DNA from: Olivibacter sp036959255
GTDB lineage: Bacteria; Bacteroidota; Bacteroidia; Sphingobacteriales; Sphingobacteriaceae
Direction of reading: 5' to 3'
DNA: 64,000 nucleotides
Assembly: GCF_036959255.1 (NCBI RefSeq)
Contig: NZ_JAWMTI010000008.1
Coordinates: 124,001-188,000 of the forward strand
A model generated the notes under the pieces. That model was given only the letters and a program-made list of their open reading frames with translations. It had not been told where the DNA came from and did no database searches. Both the position numbers and the translations under genes were made by a program. Positions 54,885-62,738 of the stretch are shown one piece after another (positions within the stretch are counted from its first letter, which is position 1; the number at the start of each line of letters is the position of its first letter).

Positions 54885-55478
54885 TTAAAGCCTTCCTAAT
54901 GCGACCAGTTTTGTTACATACTTCCCAACGATGTCAAATTCCAGATTTACCTGATTTCCTACTTTTAGTGTATGCATAGCGGTGTGATCGAAAGTATAGG
55001 GTATGATCGCTACCGAGAAGGTATCTTTTCTTGAATCTACTACCGTTAAACTGATACCATTTACAGCTATAGAGCCTTTTTCTACCGTGATATTTCCGAT
55101 CGACGAATCGTATTGGAAGGTGTATAACCAACTACCGTTTTCATCCTTAATTTCGGTACAGACAGCGGTTTGATCAACATGACCCTGAACAATATGGCCG
55201 TCTAAGCGACTTCCAACCATCGTACACCGTTCTAAATTTAATTTGTCTCCCACTTCTAGCTTATCGAGGTTACTTTTCATTAAAGTTTCCTGAATTGCGG
55301 TTACCGTATGCTGACCGGGATTTAAGGCTACTACAGTTAGGCAAACTCCGTTATGAGAAACACTTTGATCAATTTTTAAATCATCGGAAATATTGGAGGC
55401 TATCGTTAAATGTAAGTTTGTATTTTCCCGTTTTATATTTTTTATAATTCCCAGCGTTTCGATTATACCTGTAAACAT
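54885..55478 (-). CDS. ribE: Riboflavin synthase, alpha chain
   Basis: A 197-residue enzyme that dismutates two 6,7-dimethyl-8-ribityllumazine molecules to riboflavin. Two tandem lumazine-binding domains are seen: MFTGIIETLGIIKNI with NGVCLTVV in the first, and GHIVQGHVDQ, KGSIAVNGISLTVVD in the second. Length fits the family (about 200). It is monocistronic with a short leader of roughly 10 nt, which leaves no room for an FMN riboswitch. Confidence 0.96.
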   Translation of the reverse strand: MFTGIIETLGIIKNIKRENTNLHLTIASNISDDLKIDQSVSHNGVCLTVVALNPGQHTVTAIQETLMKSNLDKLEVGDKLNLERCTMVGSRLDGHIVQGHVDQTAVCTEIKDENGSWLYTFQYDSSIGNITVEKGSIAVNGISLTVVDSRKDTFSVAIIPYTFDHTAMHTLKVGNQVNLEFDIVGKYVTKLVALGRL

Positions 55479-55823
55479 GTCTTCGATTTTTTTAACAAAG
55501 GTACGTTTCCGTTCGAAATCCTAAAACTATTGCACCTAAAGAGATGACTAATTGTAAAAAGTACACTATATATTGGATAAAATATTGAAAACTAAAAACT
55601 TACTTATTGGTGTATTAAGTTGTGTTTTTAAACTATTTTTAAATATGGTATAGTAAAATTGTGTATTAATTTTTTTGTATTTATTTGTAATAATATCCTG
55701 AAAGGTGTATTTTGTGCCACGATTTTCAGGTTTTGCGGCGTAGAATGGTTTTGAACGCTAGCTAAAAAGGGAATTTTTTAAATTAGAAAATGATATAAAT
55801 CAATATTAACTAAAACCAATAAC
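55479..55823. other. 345-bp divergent region with repeated GTGTATT words
   Basis: Besides the ribE promoter, this AT-rich region has three GTGTATT words (near 55610, 55661 and 55707). The last lies inside a 7-bp inverted repeat CCTGAAA/TTTCAGG (55699-55705 and 55726-55732). The word AAGGTGTATTT at 55704-55714 recurs, inverted, upstream of pfkA at 57686-57696. Confidence 0.4.
55496..55525 (-). promoter_or_regulatory. Promoter of ribE
   Basis: On the minus strand TTTA (55525-55522), an 18-nt spacer and TACCTTTG (55503-55496), an exact -7 match. Confidence 0.6.
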
Positions 55824-56678
55824 ATGATCATTATTGCAGATGGCGGTTCAACCAAAACGAATTGGTGCCTGATCAATGACTCCGGTAAAAAAATCTATTT
55901 CAACACTGAAGGGTACAATCCTTATTTTGTATCGAGCGATTACATTGTAAGTTCTTTGAAAAAAGGACTTCCAAAAGATTTGCCATTTGGTGAGGTAAAG
56001 GAGGTCAACTATTACGGTGCGGGGGTTCACAATGAAGAAAAAGCAGCTATTGTTGCAATGGCTATCAAACAAGTATTTAGTCAATCGGAGGTATTTGTAG
56101 GACACGATTTGTTGGCAGCCGCCAGAGCTTTGTTAAAAGATAAAGCCGGTTTTGCAGCCATTTTAGGGACAGGTACCAATACCTGTATCTACGACGGGAA
56201 AGACATTATTCAGAATATTGATTCGGCGGCATATATCTTAGGCGACGAGGGTAGTGGTTGCTACATTGGAAAAAAACTACTGACAGATTATGTGCGAGGT
56301 TATATGCCTGCTGACGTAAGAGAGGTTTTCTGGGAAACATTCAAACTCACACCTGATGATGTTATGGACGCTGTTTACACGAAACCTTTAGCGAACCGGT
56401 TTTGCGCGAGTTTTAGTAAATTCGTTTATGATATTATGATTAATATCGAATATTCAAGAGGCTTGGTTAAAAGCTCCTTTGAAGATTTCTTTAAGAACTT
56501 GGTGGTTCATTATCCAGAATATCAGAACTATTCATTCAACTGTATTGGTTCCGTAGCTTATAATTTCAGAAATGTACTAGAGGAAACGGCACATGAATAT
56601 GGTATGGAATTCGGTAGGATTGTACGTTCACCTATCGATGACCTGGTGAAATTTCATCAAGAAAAAATCAATGCTTAA
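55824..56678 (+). CDS. BadF/BadG/BcrA/BcrD-family sugar kinase (N-acetylglucosamine or MurNAc kinase-like)
   Basis: A 284-residue ASKHA-fold kinase, probably for an amino sugar. The phosphate-1 loop is intact: IIIADGGSTKTNWCL with Asp6. The likely catalytic aspartate is D95 in VGHDLLAAA. The phosphate-2 motif is AILGTGTNTCIYDG, followed by LGDEGSGCYIGKKLL. Relatives include eukaryotic NAGK-type enzymes and the MurK kinases of Clostridium and Tannerella. A paralogue of nearly equal length lies at 58828-59676 but lacks the first motif. A clear terminator follows, so it is monocistronic. Substrate assignment is inference. Confidence 0.85.
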   Translation: MIIIADGGSTKTNWCLINDSGKKIYFNTEGYNPYFVSSDYIVSSLKKGLPKDLPFGEVKEVNYYGAGVHNEEKAAIVAMAIKQVFSQSEVFVGHDLLAAARALLKDKAGFAAILGTGTNTCIYDGKDIIQNIDSAAYILGDEGSGCYIGKKLLTDYVRGYMPADVREVFWETFKLTPDDVMDAVYTKPLANRFCASFSKFVYDIMINIEYSRGLVKSSFEDFFKNLVVHYPEYQNYSFNCIGSVAYNFRNVLEETAHEYGMEFGRIVRSPIDDLVKFHQEKINA

Positions 56679-56696
56679 AAATATTGACTAATTACA

Positions 56697-56727
56697 AAAA
56701 AGGGGTGGTTGCTAATCACCCCTTTTT
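56697..56727. terminator. Two-way terminator between kinase and Nudix genes
   Basis: Arms AAAAAGGGGTG (56697-56707) and CACCCCTTTTT (56717-56727) pair perfectly with a 9-nt loop. The A and T runs give a T-tail in both directions. Confidence 0.88.
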
Positions 56728-56729
56728 AT

Positions 56730-57425
56730 TTAAGAGAAATTTAGCTCATTCTTAAAGATCTTATTGTATTTGCGCTTATCAAACTTGTACAATTTTGCAG
56801 CGCGATAAGATACTCCTTTTTGTTTCTCATCCAATTCTTTCAGGACGTTGTATTTAAGCATTTTCTTTCTAAAGTTTCTTTTATCCAACTTTTTATCCCA
56901 GATAGCCTCATAAAGCTGCTGCAGTTGGGTGAGTGTAAATTTCTCTGGAAGCAACTCAAAAGCTATCGGGCTGTGGCTTACTTTACGCCGTATTTTTTCG
57001 ATACTTTTTTCTATAATATTTCGGTGATCAAAAGCAAGTTCCGGTAAGTTATTTAACGGATGCCATTGTGCTTTTCTTACATAATTGGTAGACGGTTTCG
57101 GATTGATATTAACAGCCTCCAGCCGCAACATTGCATAATAGGCCACCGTAATAATTCTTCCTTGAGGATGCCTTTTTAGGTCACCAAAGGTATAGAGCTG
57201 CTCCATATAAATTCCCTTTAACCCGGTATGTTCAAGTAAAATACGTTTCACAGCATCATCGATGGTTTCATTGTGTTCAACAAAAAAACCGGGCAGTCCC
57301 CACCAATCTTTGAAAGGATACTCATTTCTTTCAATTAAAAGGACCTTCAGCTCACCTTCGTTAAAACCAAAAATAACACAGTCAGCCGTAAATATAGATT
57401 GTAGATGTGGTAAGTTTGATTGCAA
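56730..57425 (-). CDS. Nudix-domain winged-helix transcription regulator (NrtR/AraR-like)
   Basis: A 231-residue protein with an N-terminal Nudix fold (about residues 10-140) and a C-terminal winged-helix region (about 150-220, LPEKFTLTQLQQLYEAI), the layout of NrtR/AraR regulators. The Nudix box spans residues 47-69. Compared with Gx5Ex7REUxEExGU it keeps E53, R61, E65 and G68, but G1 is F47, the first catalytic Glu is I62 and the third is H66. This should abolish hydrolysis, so the domain probably only senses a ligand. In Bacteroides such proteins (AraR) bind sugars. It is divergent from the pfkA operon and convergent with the kinase, and may control both. Confidence 0.85.
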   Translation of the reverse strand: MQSNLPHLQSIFTADCVIFGFNEGELKVLLIERNEYPFKDWWGLPGFFVEHNETIDDAVKRILLEHTGLKGIYMEQLYTFGDLKRHPQGRIITVAYYAMLRLEAVNINPKPSTNYVRKAQWHPLNNLPELAFDHRNIIEKSIEKIRRKVSHSPIAFELLPEKFTLTQLQQLYEAIWDKKLDKRNFRKKMLKYNVLKELDEKQKGVSYRAAKLYKFDKRKYNKIFKNELNFS

Positions 57426-57541
57426 AATTTTGTTTTTTAAGGTTCAATTAAAATATTCAATTATCAGTTTCGATAGTCGCTTATAAAATTCAGCAATAGT
57501 TTGCTAATTTCAAAACGCTACTTACTTTAGGCAAATAAAGT

Positions 57542-57572
57542 CAAAGTTATGGAAGAAAACTACAAAAGCAAA
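57542..57572 (-). promoter_or_regulatory. Promoter of the Nudix regulator
   Basis: Minus strand TTTG (57572-57569), a 19-nt spacer and TAACTTTG (57549-57542), exact in both elements. The leader is about 110 nt. Confidence 0.62.
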
Positions 57573-57678
57573 AAACTTGTCCCGATCTAGTTCGTTTTTT
57601 TGTATTTTTAGAACGTTTGTATAAGGGAATGTAAAGAGGTTCAAAAAAAGTAAAAAAAAATACAAATAAATAGCAATA

Positions 57679-57696
57679 GTGTAAGAAATACACCTT
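57679..57696. promoter_or_regulatory. Candidate operator upstream of pfkA
   Basis: GTGTA (57679-57683), five bases and TACAC (57689-57693) form an inverted repeat. It overlaps AAATACACCTT (57686-57696), whose complement occurs upstream of the first kinase gene, and it lies at the predicted -7 element of pfkA. Confidence 0.4.
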
Positions 57697-57831
57697 ATAT
57701 TCGTGCTTTAGATGTGAAGTGGAGCAACCTAATATGCAAGCTGACGCTATATTTTACTAAGCACTGCTGAGGTGTTTCTTCAGTTCATAATGAAAGTTAA
57801 ATTCAAGTGAAACCTATATAGATATTTTACA

Positions 57832-58818
57832 GTGAACAATTCAATCAAACGTATAGGCGTATTTACTTCAGGGGGAGATGCTCCAGGGATGAACGCATGT
57901 ATTCGGGCGGTAGTTCGTACCGCCATTTATGAAGGTAAGAAGGTAAGTGGTATATTACATGGATATCAGGGAATGATCGATGGTAATATCATCGATATGA
58001 ATAGTCGTTCAGTCAGTAATATTCTTCAATTGGGCGGAACTATATTAAAGACGGCTCGTTGCTTGGATTTCAGAACACCTGAAGGACGTAAGAAAGCCTA
58101 TGACAATATAACAGCACAGGGAATAGACGCTTTGGTTGCTATTGGAGGTGATGGGACTTTTACAGGGGCCGAGGTATTTTCAAGAGAATACGATATTCCG
58201 GTAGTGGGGGTTCCGGGTACAATAGATAACGATTTATATGGATCAGATTTTACATTGGGATACGATACGGCTAACAATACGGTAATTGATGCGATTGATA
58301 AGATTCGTGATACGGCGGCTTCTCATGATCGTCTGTTTTTTATTGAAGTTATGGGGCGGGATTCCGGTTGTATTGCATTGAATTGTGGTATAGCAGGAGG
58401 TGCTGAAGCAATTCTACTACCCGAAAAGGAAACGGGTATTGACGAACTTATCCAAAAATTGGAAAATGCCGCAAAAGACAAGAAGACGTCTACTATCGTT
58501 ATTGTTGCAGAGGGTGATAAAAATGGTGGTGCATATAATGTAGCTAAAAGGGTTCAGGAAAAATTTGATTTTTATGATGCTAAAGTGACGATTTTAGGTC
58601 ATTTGCAAAGAGGAGGGTCACCTAGCAGCTTTGACAGAGTATTGGCGAGCAGATTGGGTTTTGGAGCAGTAAAACGATTGTTGCGAGGTGAAACAAGAAT
58701 CATGGTAGGCTTGCGTGGAAACGATATTGTAACGACTCCGTTAGAAGTGGCGCTCCGAAGTAAGGAATTTAAATTGGCGGACGATATGATTGAAATGATG
58801 AATGTTTTAGCCATTTAA
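57832..58818 (+). CDS. pfkA: ATP-dependent 6-phosphofructokinase
   Basis: A 328-residue glycolytic enzyme converting fructose 6-phosphate to fructose 1,6-bisphosphate. It starts with GTG. Motifs: GGDAPGMNACIRAVVR at the ATP site, IGGDGTFTGA (Gly after GGD, as in ATP rather than pyrophosphate enzymes), the catalytic PGTIDNDLYGSD, and FIEVMGRDSGCIALN. Length is close to E. coli PfkA (320). It is first in an operon with a kinase paralogue 9 nt downstream and gapA. Confidence 0.96.
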   Translation: MNNSIKRIGVFTSGGDAPGMNACIRAVVRTAIYEGKKVSGILHGYQGMIDGNIIDMNSRSVSNILQLGGTILKTARCLDFRTPEGRKKAYDNITAQGIDALVAIGGDGTFTGAEVFSREYDIPVVGVPGTIDNDLYGSDFTLGYDTANNTVIDAIDKIRDTAASHDRLFFIEVMGRDSGCIALNCGIAGGAEAILLPEKETGIDELIQKLENAAKDKKTSTIVIVAEGDKNGGAYNVAKRVQEKFDFYDAKVTILGHLQRGGSPSSFDRVLASRLGFGAVKRLLRGETRIMVGLRGNDIVTTPLEVALRSKEFKLADDMIEMMNVLAI

Positions 58819-58827
58819 TCGATTGAA

Positions 58828-59676
58828 ATGATTGCTGTTGTTTATAGTGGCTCAAGGTTTGCAGATTGGCGGTTAGCTGAAAAGGGGAAAGTAATTGCCG
58901 GATTTAAAACTATGGGAATCAATCCTTATCATAATGATGAGCGGTACATCGGTCAGGTTTTGAACAAAAACAACAGTTTAATAAACTATGCCGAGAAAAT
59001 TAAGAAGATTTATTTCTTTGGCGCGGGCGCTTCTTCTGATGAACGAAAGGAGACTGTTTATAATGCTTTTAAGGAGTTTTTCCGCTACAGCAAAATTCTT
59101 GTTGAGCACGACATGCTGGCAGCTGCACTTGCGACTGGAGGCAATGAGCAAGCGCTTGTCGGTATTCTGGGCAGTGGCTCAAACGCAGCCTATTACGATG
59201 GCAAAAGAATTTATGACACTAATTATGGCTTAGGGTATATCTTGGCGGATGAAGGTTCGGCCAATTGGATGGGAAGATATCTGCTGCGAAATTATTTGTC
59301 GGAAACACTACCTATTGATCTTGAGAACAAATTTACCAGCTACTATCCGTTGGATCGGAAGCAAATTATGGACAAGGTATATAGAAATCCAAATGCCGCA
59401 TTGTTTTTAAGTTCTTTTGCAGACTTTGTTGCAGAACAAAAAGATCATGAGTTCGTTCATAATATGGTAATGGAAGGTTTCAGCTTGTTGTTTGAAACCT
59501 ATTTTGTCCCATTAAAGGAAAAGTATCATTATCCGAAAATAAATTTTACCGGAAGTGTGGCTGCCGGTTATGAGCCTTGGTTAAGGCAAGCCGCCAATGA
59601 CCATGATATGGAGGTTGGGGTTGTTATCAAAGAGCCAATTCACAATCTTTTAAATTATTATTTAAATAAAAATTAG
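58828..59676 (+). CDS. BadF/BadG-family kinase paralogue with degenerate phosphate-1 motif (possible pseudokinase)
   Basis: A 282-residue protein collinear with the kinase at 55824-56678, sharing NPY near residue 32, D95 in VEHDMLAAA, ILGSGSNAAYYDG, LADEGSANWMG and a GSVAAGYEP region. The first strand, however, reads MIAVVYSGSRFADWRL where the active paralogue has MIIIADGGSTKTNWCL. Asp6 is Tyr and the Lys and both Thr are gone, so metal and ATP phosphate binding should be lost or changed. There is no frameshift: the reading frame and C-terminus are intact. It sits between pfkA (9-nt gap) and gapA (5-nt gap), which suggests a regulatory or scaffold role in sugar metabolism rather than decay. 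Confidence 0.82.
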   Translation: MIAVVYSGSRFADWRLAEKGKVIAGFKTMGINPYHNDERYIGQVLNKNNSLINYAEKIKKIYFFGAGASSDERKETVYNAFKEFFRYSKILVEHDMLAAALATGGNEQALVGILGSGSNAAYYDGKRIYDTNYGLGYILADEGSANWMGRYLLRNYLSETLPIDLENKFTSYYPLDRKQIMDKVYRNPNAALFLSSFADFVAEQKDHEFVHNMVMEGFSLLFETYFVPLKEKYHYPKINFTGSVAAGYEPWLRQAANDHDMEVGVVIKEPIHNLLNYYLNKN

Positions 59677-59681
59677 TTAAA

Positions 59682-60677
59682 ATGAAAATTGGAATTAATG
59701 GATTTGGACGTATAGGACGTCTTGCATTTAGGGCTGCTATCAATCGTGAAGGTATCGAAGTTGTTGGTATCAATGATCTGGTTGATCCGGAATACATGGC
59801 TTATATGTTAAAATACGATTCTACACATGGTCGTTTTGATGGAACTGTAGAAGCGAAAGACGGAAATTTGATCGTTAATGGAAAGACCATTCGTGTAACA
59901 GCTGAAAAAGATCCTGCAAACTTGAAATGGGGCGATGTTGGTGCTGAAGTCATTGTTGAATCAACCGGTTTGTTTCTTACTCAGGAAAGTGCTCAAAAGC
60001 ATATTGATGCGGGAGCAAAGAAAGTAGTGATGTCAGCACCAGCTAAAGACGATACGCCTACTTTTGTAATGGGTGTAAATCATAAAGAATTAAAAGCAGA
60101 TCAGCATATCGTTTCAAATGCGTCCTGTACCACTAACTGTTTAGCTCCGCTTGTTAAAGTGTTGCATGATAAATGGGGTATTGCTGAAGGCTTAATGAGT
60201 ACAGTTCATGCTGTTACTGCTACGCAAAAGACAGTTGATGGTCCTTCTGTAAAAGATTGGAGAGGCGGTCGCGGTGCTTATCAGAATATTATCCCCTCTT
60301 CTACCGGTGCTGCTAAAGCGGTAGGCTTGGTTATCCCATCTATTAAAGGTAAATTAACAGGTATGTCTTTCCGTGTTCCGGTTCCTGATGTATCTGTTGT
60401 GGATTTGACAGCTCGCTTAGAAAAACCTGCTACATACGAAGAAATTAAACAGGCATTCAAAGACGCTTCGGAGGGTGAGTTGAAAGGTATTCTAGGATAC
60501 ACAGAAGAAGACGTAGTTTCAGAAGATTTTAAAGGCGATGCCAGAACGTCTATTTTCGATGCGAAAGCAGGTATTGCTTTGAATGATAATTTCGTGAAAG
60601 TAGTTTCTTGGTATGATAACGAATGGGGTTACTCAAATAAATTGATTGACTTGGTTCAAGAAATTGGTAAACTGTAA
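59682..60677 (+). CDS. gapA: Glyceraldehyde-3-phosphate dehydrogenase, type I
   Basis: A 331-residue NAD-dependent glycolytic enzyme. The Rossmann start is KIGINGFGRIGRLAFR, the catalytic cysteine is in SNASCTTNCLAP (about residue 150), and the substrate loop GAAKAVGLVIPSIKGKLTGM and terminal WYDNEWGYSNK are all present. Length is standard. It is the third gene of the pfkA operon, 5 nt after the kinase paralogue, and ends at a palindromic terminator. Confidence 0.97.
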   Translation: MKIGINGFGRIGRLAFRAAINREGIEVVGINDLVDPEYMAYMLKYDSTHGRFDGTVEAKDGNLIVNGKTIRVTAEKDPANLKWGDVGAEVIVESTGLFLTQESAQKHIDAGAKKVVMSAPAKDDTPTFVMGVNHKELKADQHIVSNASCTTNCLAPLVKVLHDKWGIAEGLMSTVHAVTATQKTVDGPSVKDWRGGRGAYQNIIPSSTGAAKAVGLVIPSIKGKLTGMSFRVPVPDVSVVDLTARLEKPATYEEIKQAFKDASEGELKGILGYTEEDVVSEDFKGDARTSIFDAKAGIALNDNFVKVVSWYDNEWGYSNKLIDLVQEIGKL

Positions 60678-60682
60678 GGTTA

Positions 60683-60716
60683 ATTAGCTAATTAGCCAAT
60701 TGGCTAATTAGCTAAT
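60683..60716. terminator. 34-bp uninterrupted palindrome between gapA and cutC
   Basis: Arms 60683-60699 and 60700-60716 are perfect 17-bp complements with no spacer. It fills the 40-bp gap between convergent genes and probably ends both transcripts. Confidence 0.7.
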
Positions 60717-60717
60717 C

Positions 60718-61437
60718 TTAACGATTCAGTAAGTCAACAATTCGACGGATTTTATTTTCGTTGCTTACTTCAACCACATTACCCATATTAGCTATGGCCG
60801 GATTGTGGTAAATCATCTTGCTTTCAATGGGTGTTTTTGCAGATAGATGATATTCTTTGGCGCTGGTTGTTTCCTTCAATATAAGAATATTCTGCTCGTT
60901 GATGCCTGAACCAGGCATAATATTTATTCTACCTGCCGATCTGTCAACCAAAACCTTTAGAAAAGAACTGCCTTCTATCGCTGTATTATGCATGCCTGAC
61001 GTAAGTATACGCTCGCAACCACAATTGATAATGTCCTCTAATGCTTTCAAACCATCGTTGCTGCAATCGAAAGCTCTATGGAATGTGACTCCCATCGGGT
61101 TCGCTAGATTGACAAGTTCCTTTGTTCGTTTAGTATCGACATTTCCATATTGATCCAATAAGCCAATGACCACACCGTCACAACCAAGTTTTTTGCAGAT
61201 TTTGATATCTTCTTTCATAACGGAGAACTCGTCATCAGAATAAAAAAAATCTCCCGATCGTGGTCGGATTAGTACATATACTTTTATGTCAAGTTGTTTA
61301 CGAACGCTTATTATTGTCCCATAAGAAGGTGTCGTTCCACCCTCGTTTAAATTCTCGCAAAGCTCTATACGTTGCGCGCCCCCGTTTTGAGCGGCTAAAG
61401 CTGACGCAAGTGAATTTGCACATATTTCGAGTATCAT
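60718..61437 (-). CDS. cutC: CutC-family protein
   Basis: A 239-residue TIM-barrel protein. The start MILEICANSLASALAAQNGG and RIELCENLNEGGTTPSYG are the CutC family signature, and VYVLIRPRSGDF and VTFHRAFD are also conserved. CutC was first linked to copper tolerance in E. coli, but that role is disputed. Here it is encoded 92 bp in front of a glycosylasparaginase on the same strand, a pairing that hints at glycan catabolism rather than copper. Length matches the family (about 245). Confidence 0.93.
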   Translation of the reverse strand: MILEICANSLASALAAQNGGAQRIELCENLNEGGTTPSYGTIISVRKQLDIKVYVLIRPRSGDFFYSDDEFSVMKEDIKICKKLGCDGVVIGLLDQYGNVDTKRTKELVNLANPMGVTFHRAFDCSNDGLKALEDIINCGCERILTSGMHNTAIEGSSFLKVLVDRSAGRINIMPGSGINEQNILILKETTSAKEYHLSAKTPIESKMIYHNPAIANMGNVVEVSNENKIRRIVDLLNR

Positions 61438-61529
61438 CGGTATTTGCTCTTAGTTATTCGTTACTGGTTACTTCTTGTCGGTTCTTTGTAAGAAACGTGA
61501 TTGCAGTTCTTAACTTTCAACACATGTAT

Positions 61530-62555
61530 TTAATATATACTTTTCCCTTTAATCAGCAGATCTTGCCGCTCTTCATTACATACAGCGAAGGAGAAGCCTT
61601 GTTGTAGTGCGTAAGCTCCATATTCACCTTGTTTATTCATAGCCAAAAATCCGACTTGGATTTCCTTTGCCTTTTCTGGTTTTTTCTTAACTATTCGCTG
61701 TACAGCTTCTTTACAAGCTTCTTCAGGTGAATAGCCCTGACGCATTAATTCAACAACCAAAAAACTTCCCACTGTTCTAACTACTTCTTCACCAACACCT
61801 GTGGAAGTGGCGGCTCCAATTTCATTATCTACATACAATCCAGCCCCAATAATGGGACTGTCACCCACTCGACCATGCATTTTAAAAGCCATTCCACTGG
61901 TGGTACAGGCACCACTAAAATTGCCTTGACTATCCAAAGCTAGCATACCTATTGTGTCGTGATTGTATTGATTTCCGGGTAGTTTGTTAGGTGAGAAGTG
62001 CTGATTTTCTATATTCATGATCGGTTTATATTCGGCTTTTTTCAACCATTCCTTCCACGCGTTTTCTGATTCTTTTGTTAACAGGTTTTCCTTTTGAAAT
62101 CCATTTTCCAATGCGAATTGAAGGGCACCGTCACCCGCAAGCATTACGTGGGGTGTTTTTTCCATCACCAATCGGGCTACTGAAATGGCGTGTGTAATAT
62201 GCTCCATCGCGAGTACTGCCCCGCAGTTTCCCTGCTCATCCATAATACACGCATCTAAAGTGACATGTCCGTCGCGATCCGGATAACCTCCTTTACCAAC
62301 GGTAACATTCTTGAGATCAGCTTCTGGTACCTTCACACCGGCCTCTACCGCGTCTAGAGCACGGCCACCCTTTTTTAATATTTTCCATGCTGCTTGATTT
62401 GCAGCAACTCCGAAATCCCAGGTAGAGACAACAATAGGTCGAGCCAATTTCGCCGTGAGGATCTTAGAACGCTGACTACCATATGTTTCATTTGCGATGC
62501 CCAAAGCAACTGTTCCAATAATGCCTTGATGAATGAATTTTCTCCGATTAATCAT
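61530..62555 (-). CDS. N4-(beta-N-acetylglucosaminyl)-L-asparaginase (glycosylasparaginase)
   Basis: A 341-residue Ntn hydrolase that splits the GlcNAc-Asn bond left after glycoprotein breakdown. The N-terminus MINRRKFIHQGIIGTVALG looks like a Tat or lipobox-free signal peptide, so the enzyme is probably periplasmic. Autocleavage should occur before the threonine of NHDTIGMLA (about residue 200), the catalytic N-terminus of the beta chain. The substrate loop GRVGDSPIIGAGLYVDN and the GAATSTGVGEE stretch are intact. It is close in sequence style to the Elizabethkingia enzyme. It is likely cotranscribed with cutC. Confidence 0.93.
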   Translation of the reverse strand: MINRRKFIHQGIIGTVALGIANETYGSQRSKILTAKLARPIVVSTWDFGVAANQAAWKILKKGGRALDAVEAGVKVPEADLKNVTVGKGGYPDRDGHVTLDACIMDEQGNCGAVLAMEHITHAISVARLVMEKTPHVMLAGDGALQFALENGFQKENLLTKESENAWKEWLKKAEYKPIMNIENQHFSPNKLPGNQYNHDTIGMLALDSQGNFSGACTTSGMAFKMHGRVGDSPIIGAGLYVDNEIGAATSTGVGEEVVRTVGSFLVVELMRQGYSPEEACKEAVQRIVKKKPEKAKEIQVGFLAMNKQGEYGAYALQQGFSFAVCNEERQDLLIKGKSIY

Positions 62556-62577
62556 GCTTGTGCTGTTTATACGGATG

Positions 62578-62585
62578 CAAACATA
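62578..62585 (-). promoter_or_regulatory. Promoter -7 element of the glycosylasparaginase gene
   Basis: The minus strand reads TATGTTTG, an exact TAnnTTTG match 22 bp before the ATG. The -33 element is weak. Confidence 0.45.
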
Positions 62586-62738
62586 AAAAAAGTCTTTAGA
62601 AAAATACGCGCGCTATCTACTTATTAAATAATCTTTACGAACTGCATTGTCTTGCGGTTTTTAAATAAAAATATGCAAAATATTTGCTCTCTTTAACATA
62701 TAACTTAATTTAGTGTGAAAATATCCCATCTAATCATC

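Larger units (their letters stand above)
57426..57831. other. 406-bp divergent control region between Nudix regulator and pfkA
   Basis: It carries the Nudix-gene promoter at 57542-57572 and a palindrome at 57679-57693. No open frame is supported. The 140 bp before pfkA hold a near-promoter TATATTCG (57696-57703), giving a long leader of about 120 nt. Confidence 0.45.

Noticed and set aside
55479..55823. FMN riboswitch upstream of ribE
   Set aside because: The promoter lies about 20 bp from the ATG, leaving no leader for an RFN element, and no RFN-like conserved stems are visible.
58828..59676. Frameshifted or decaying pseudogene
   Set aside because: The frame is intact for its full length, the C-terminal half is well conserved with the paralogue, and gaps to both neighbours are only 9 and 5 nt.
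61260..61607. 115-codon plus-strand frame across cutC and the following gap
   Set aside because: It overlaps two confirmed genes on the other strand and does not resemble a protein family.
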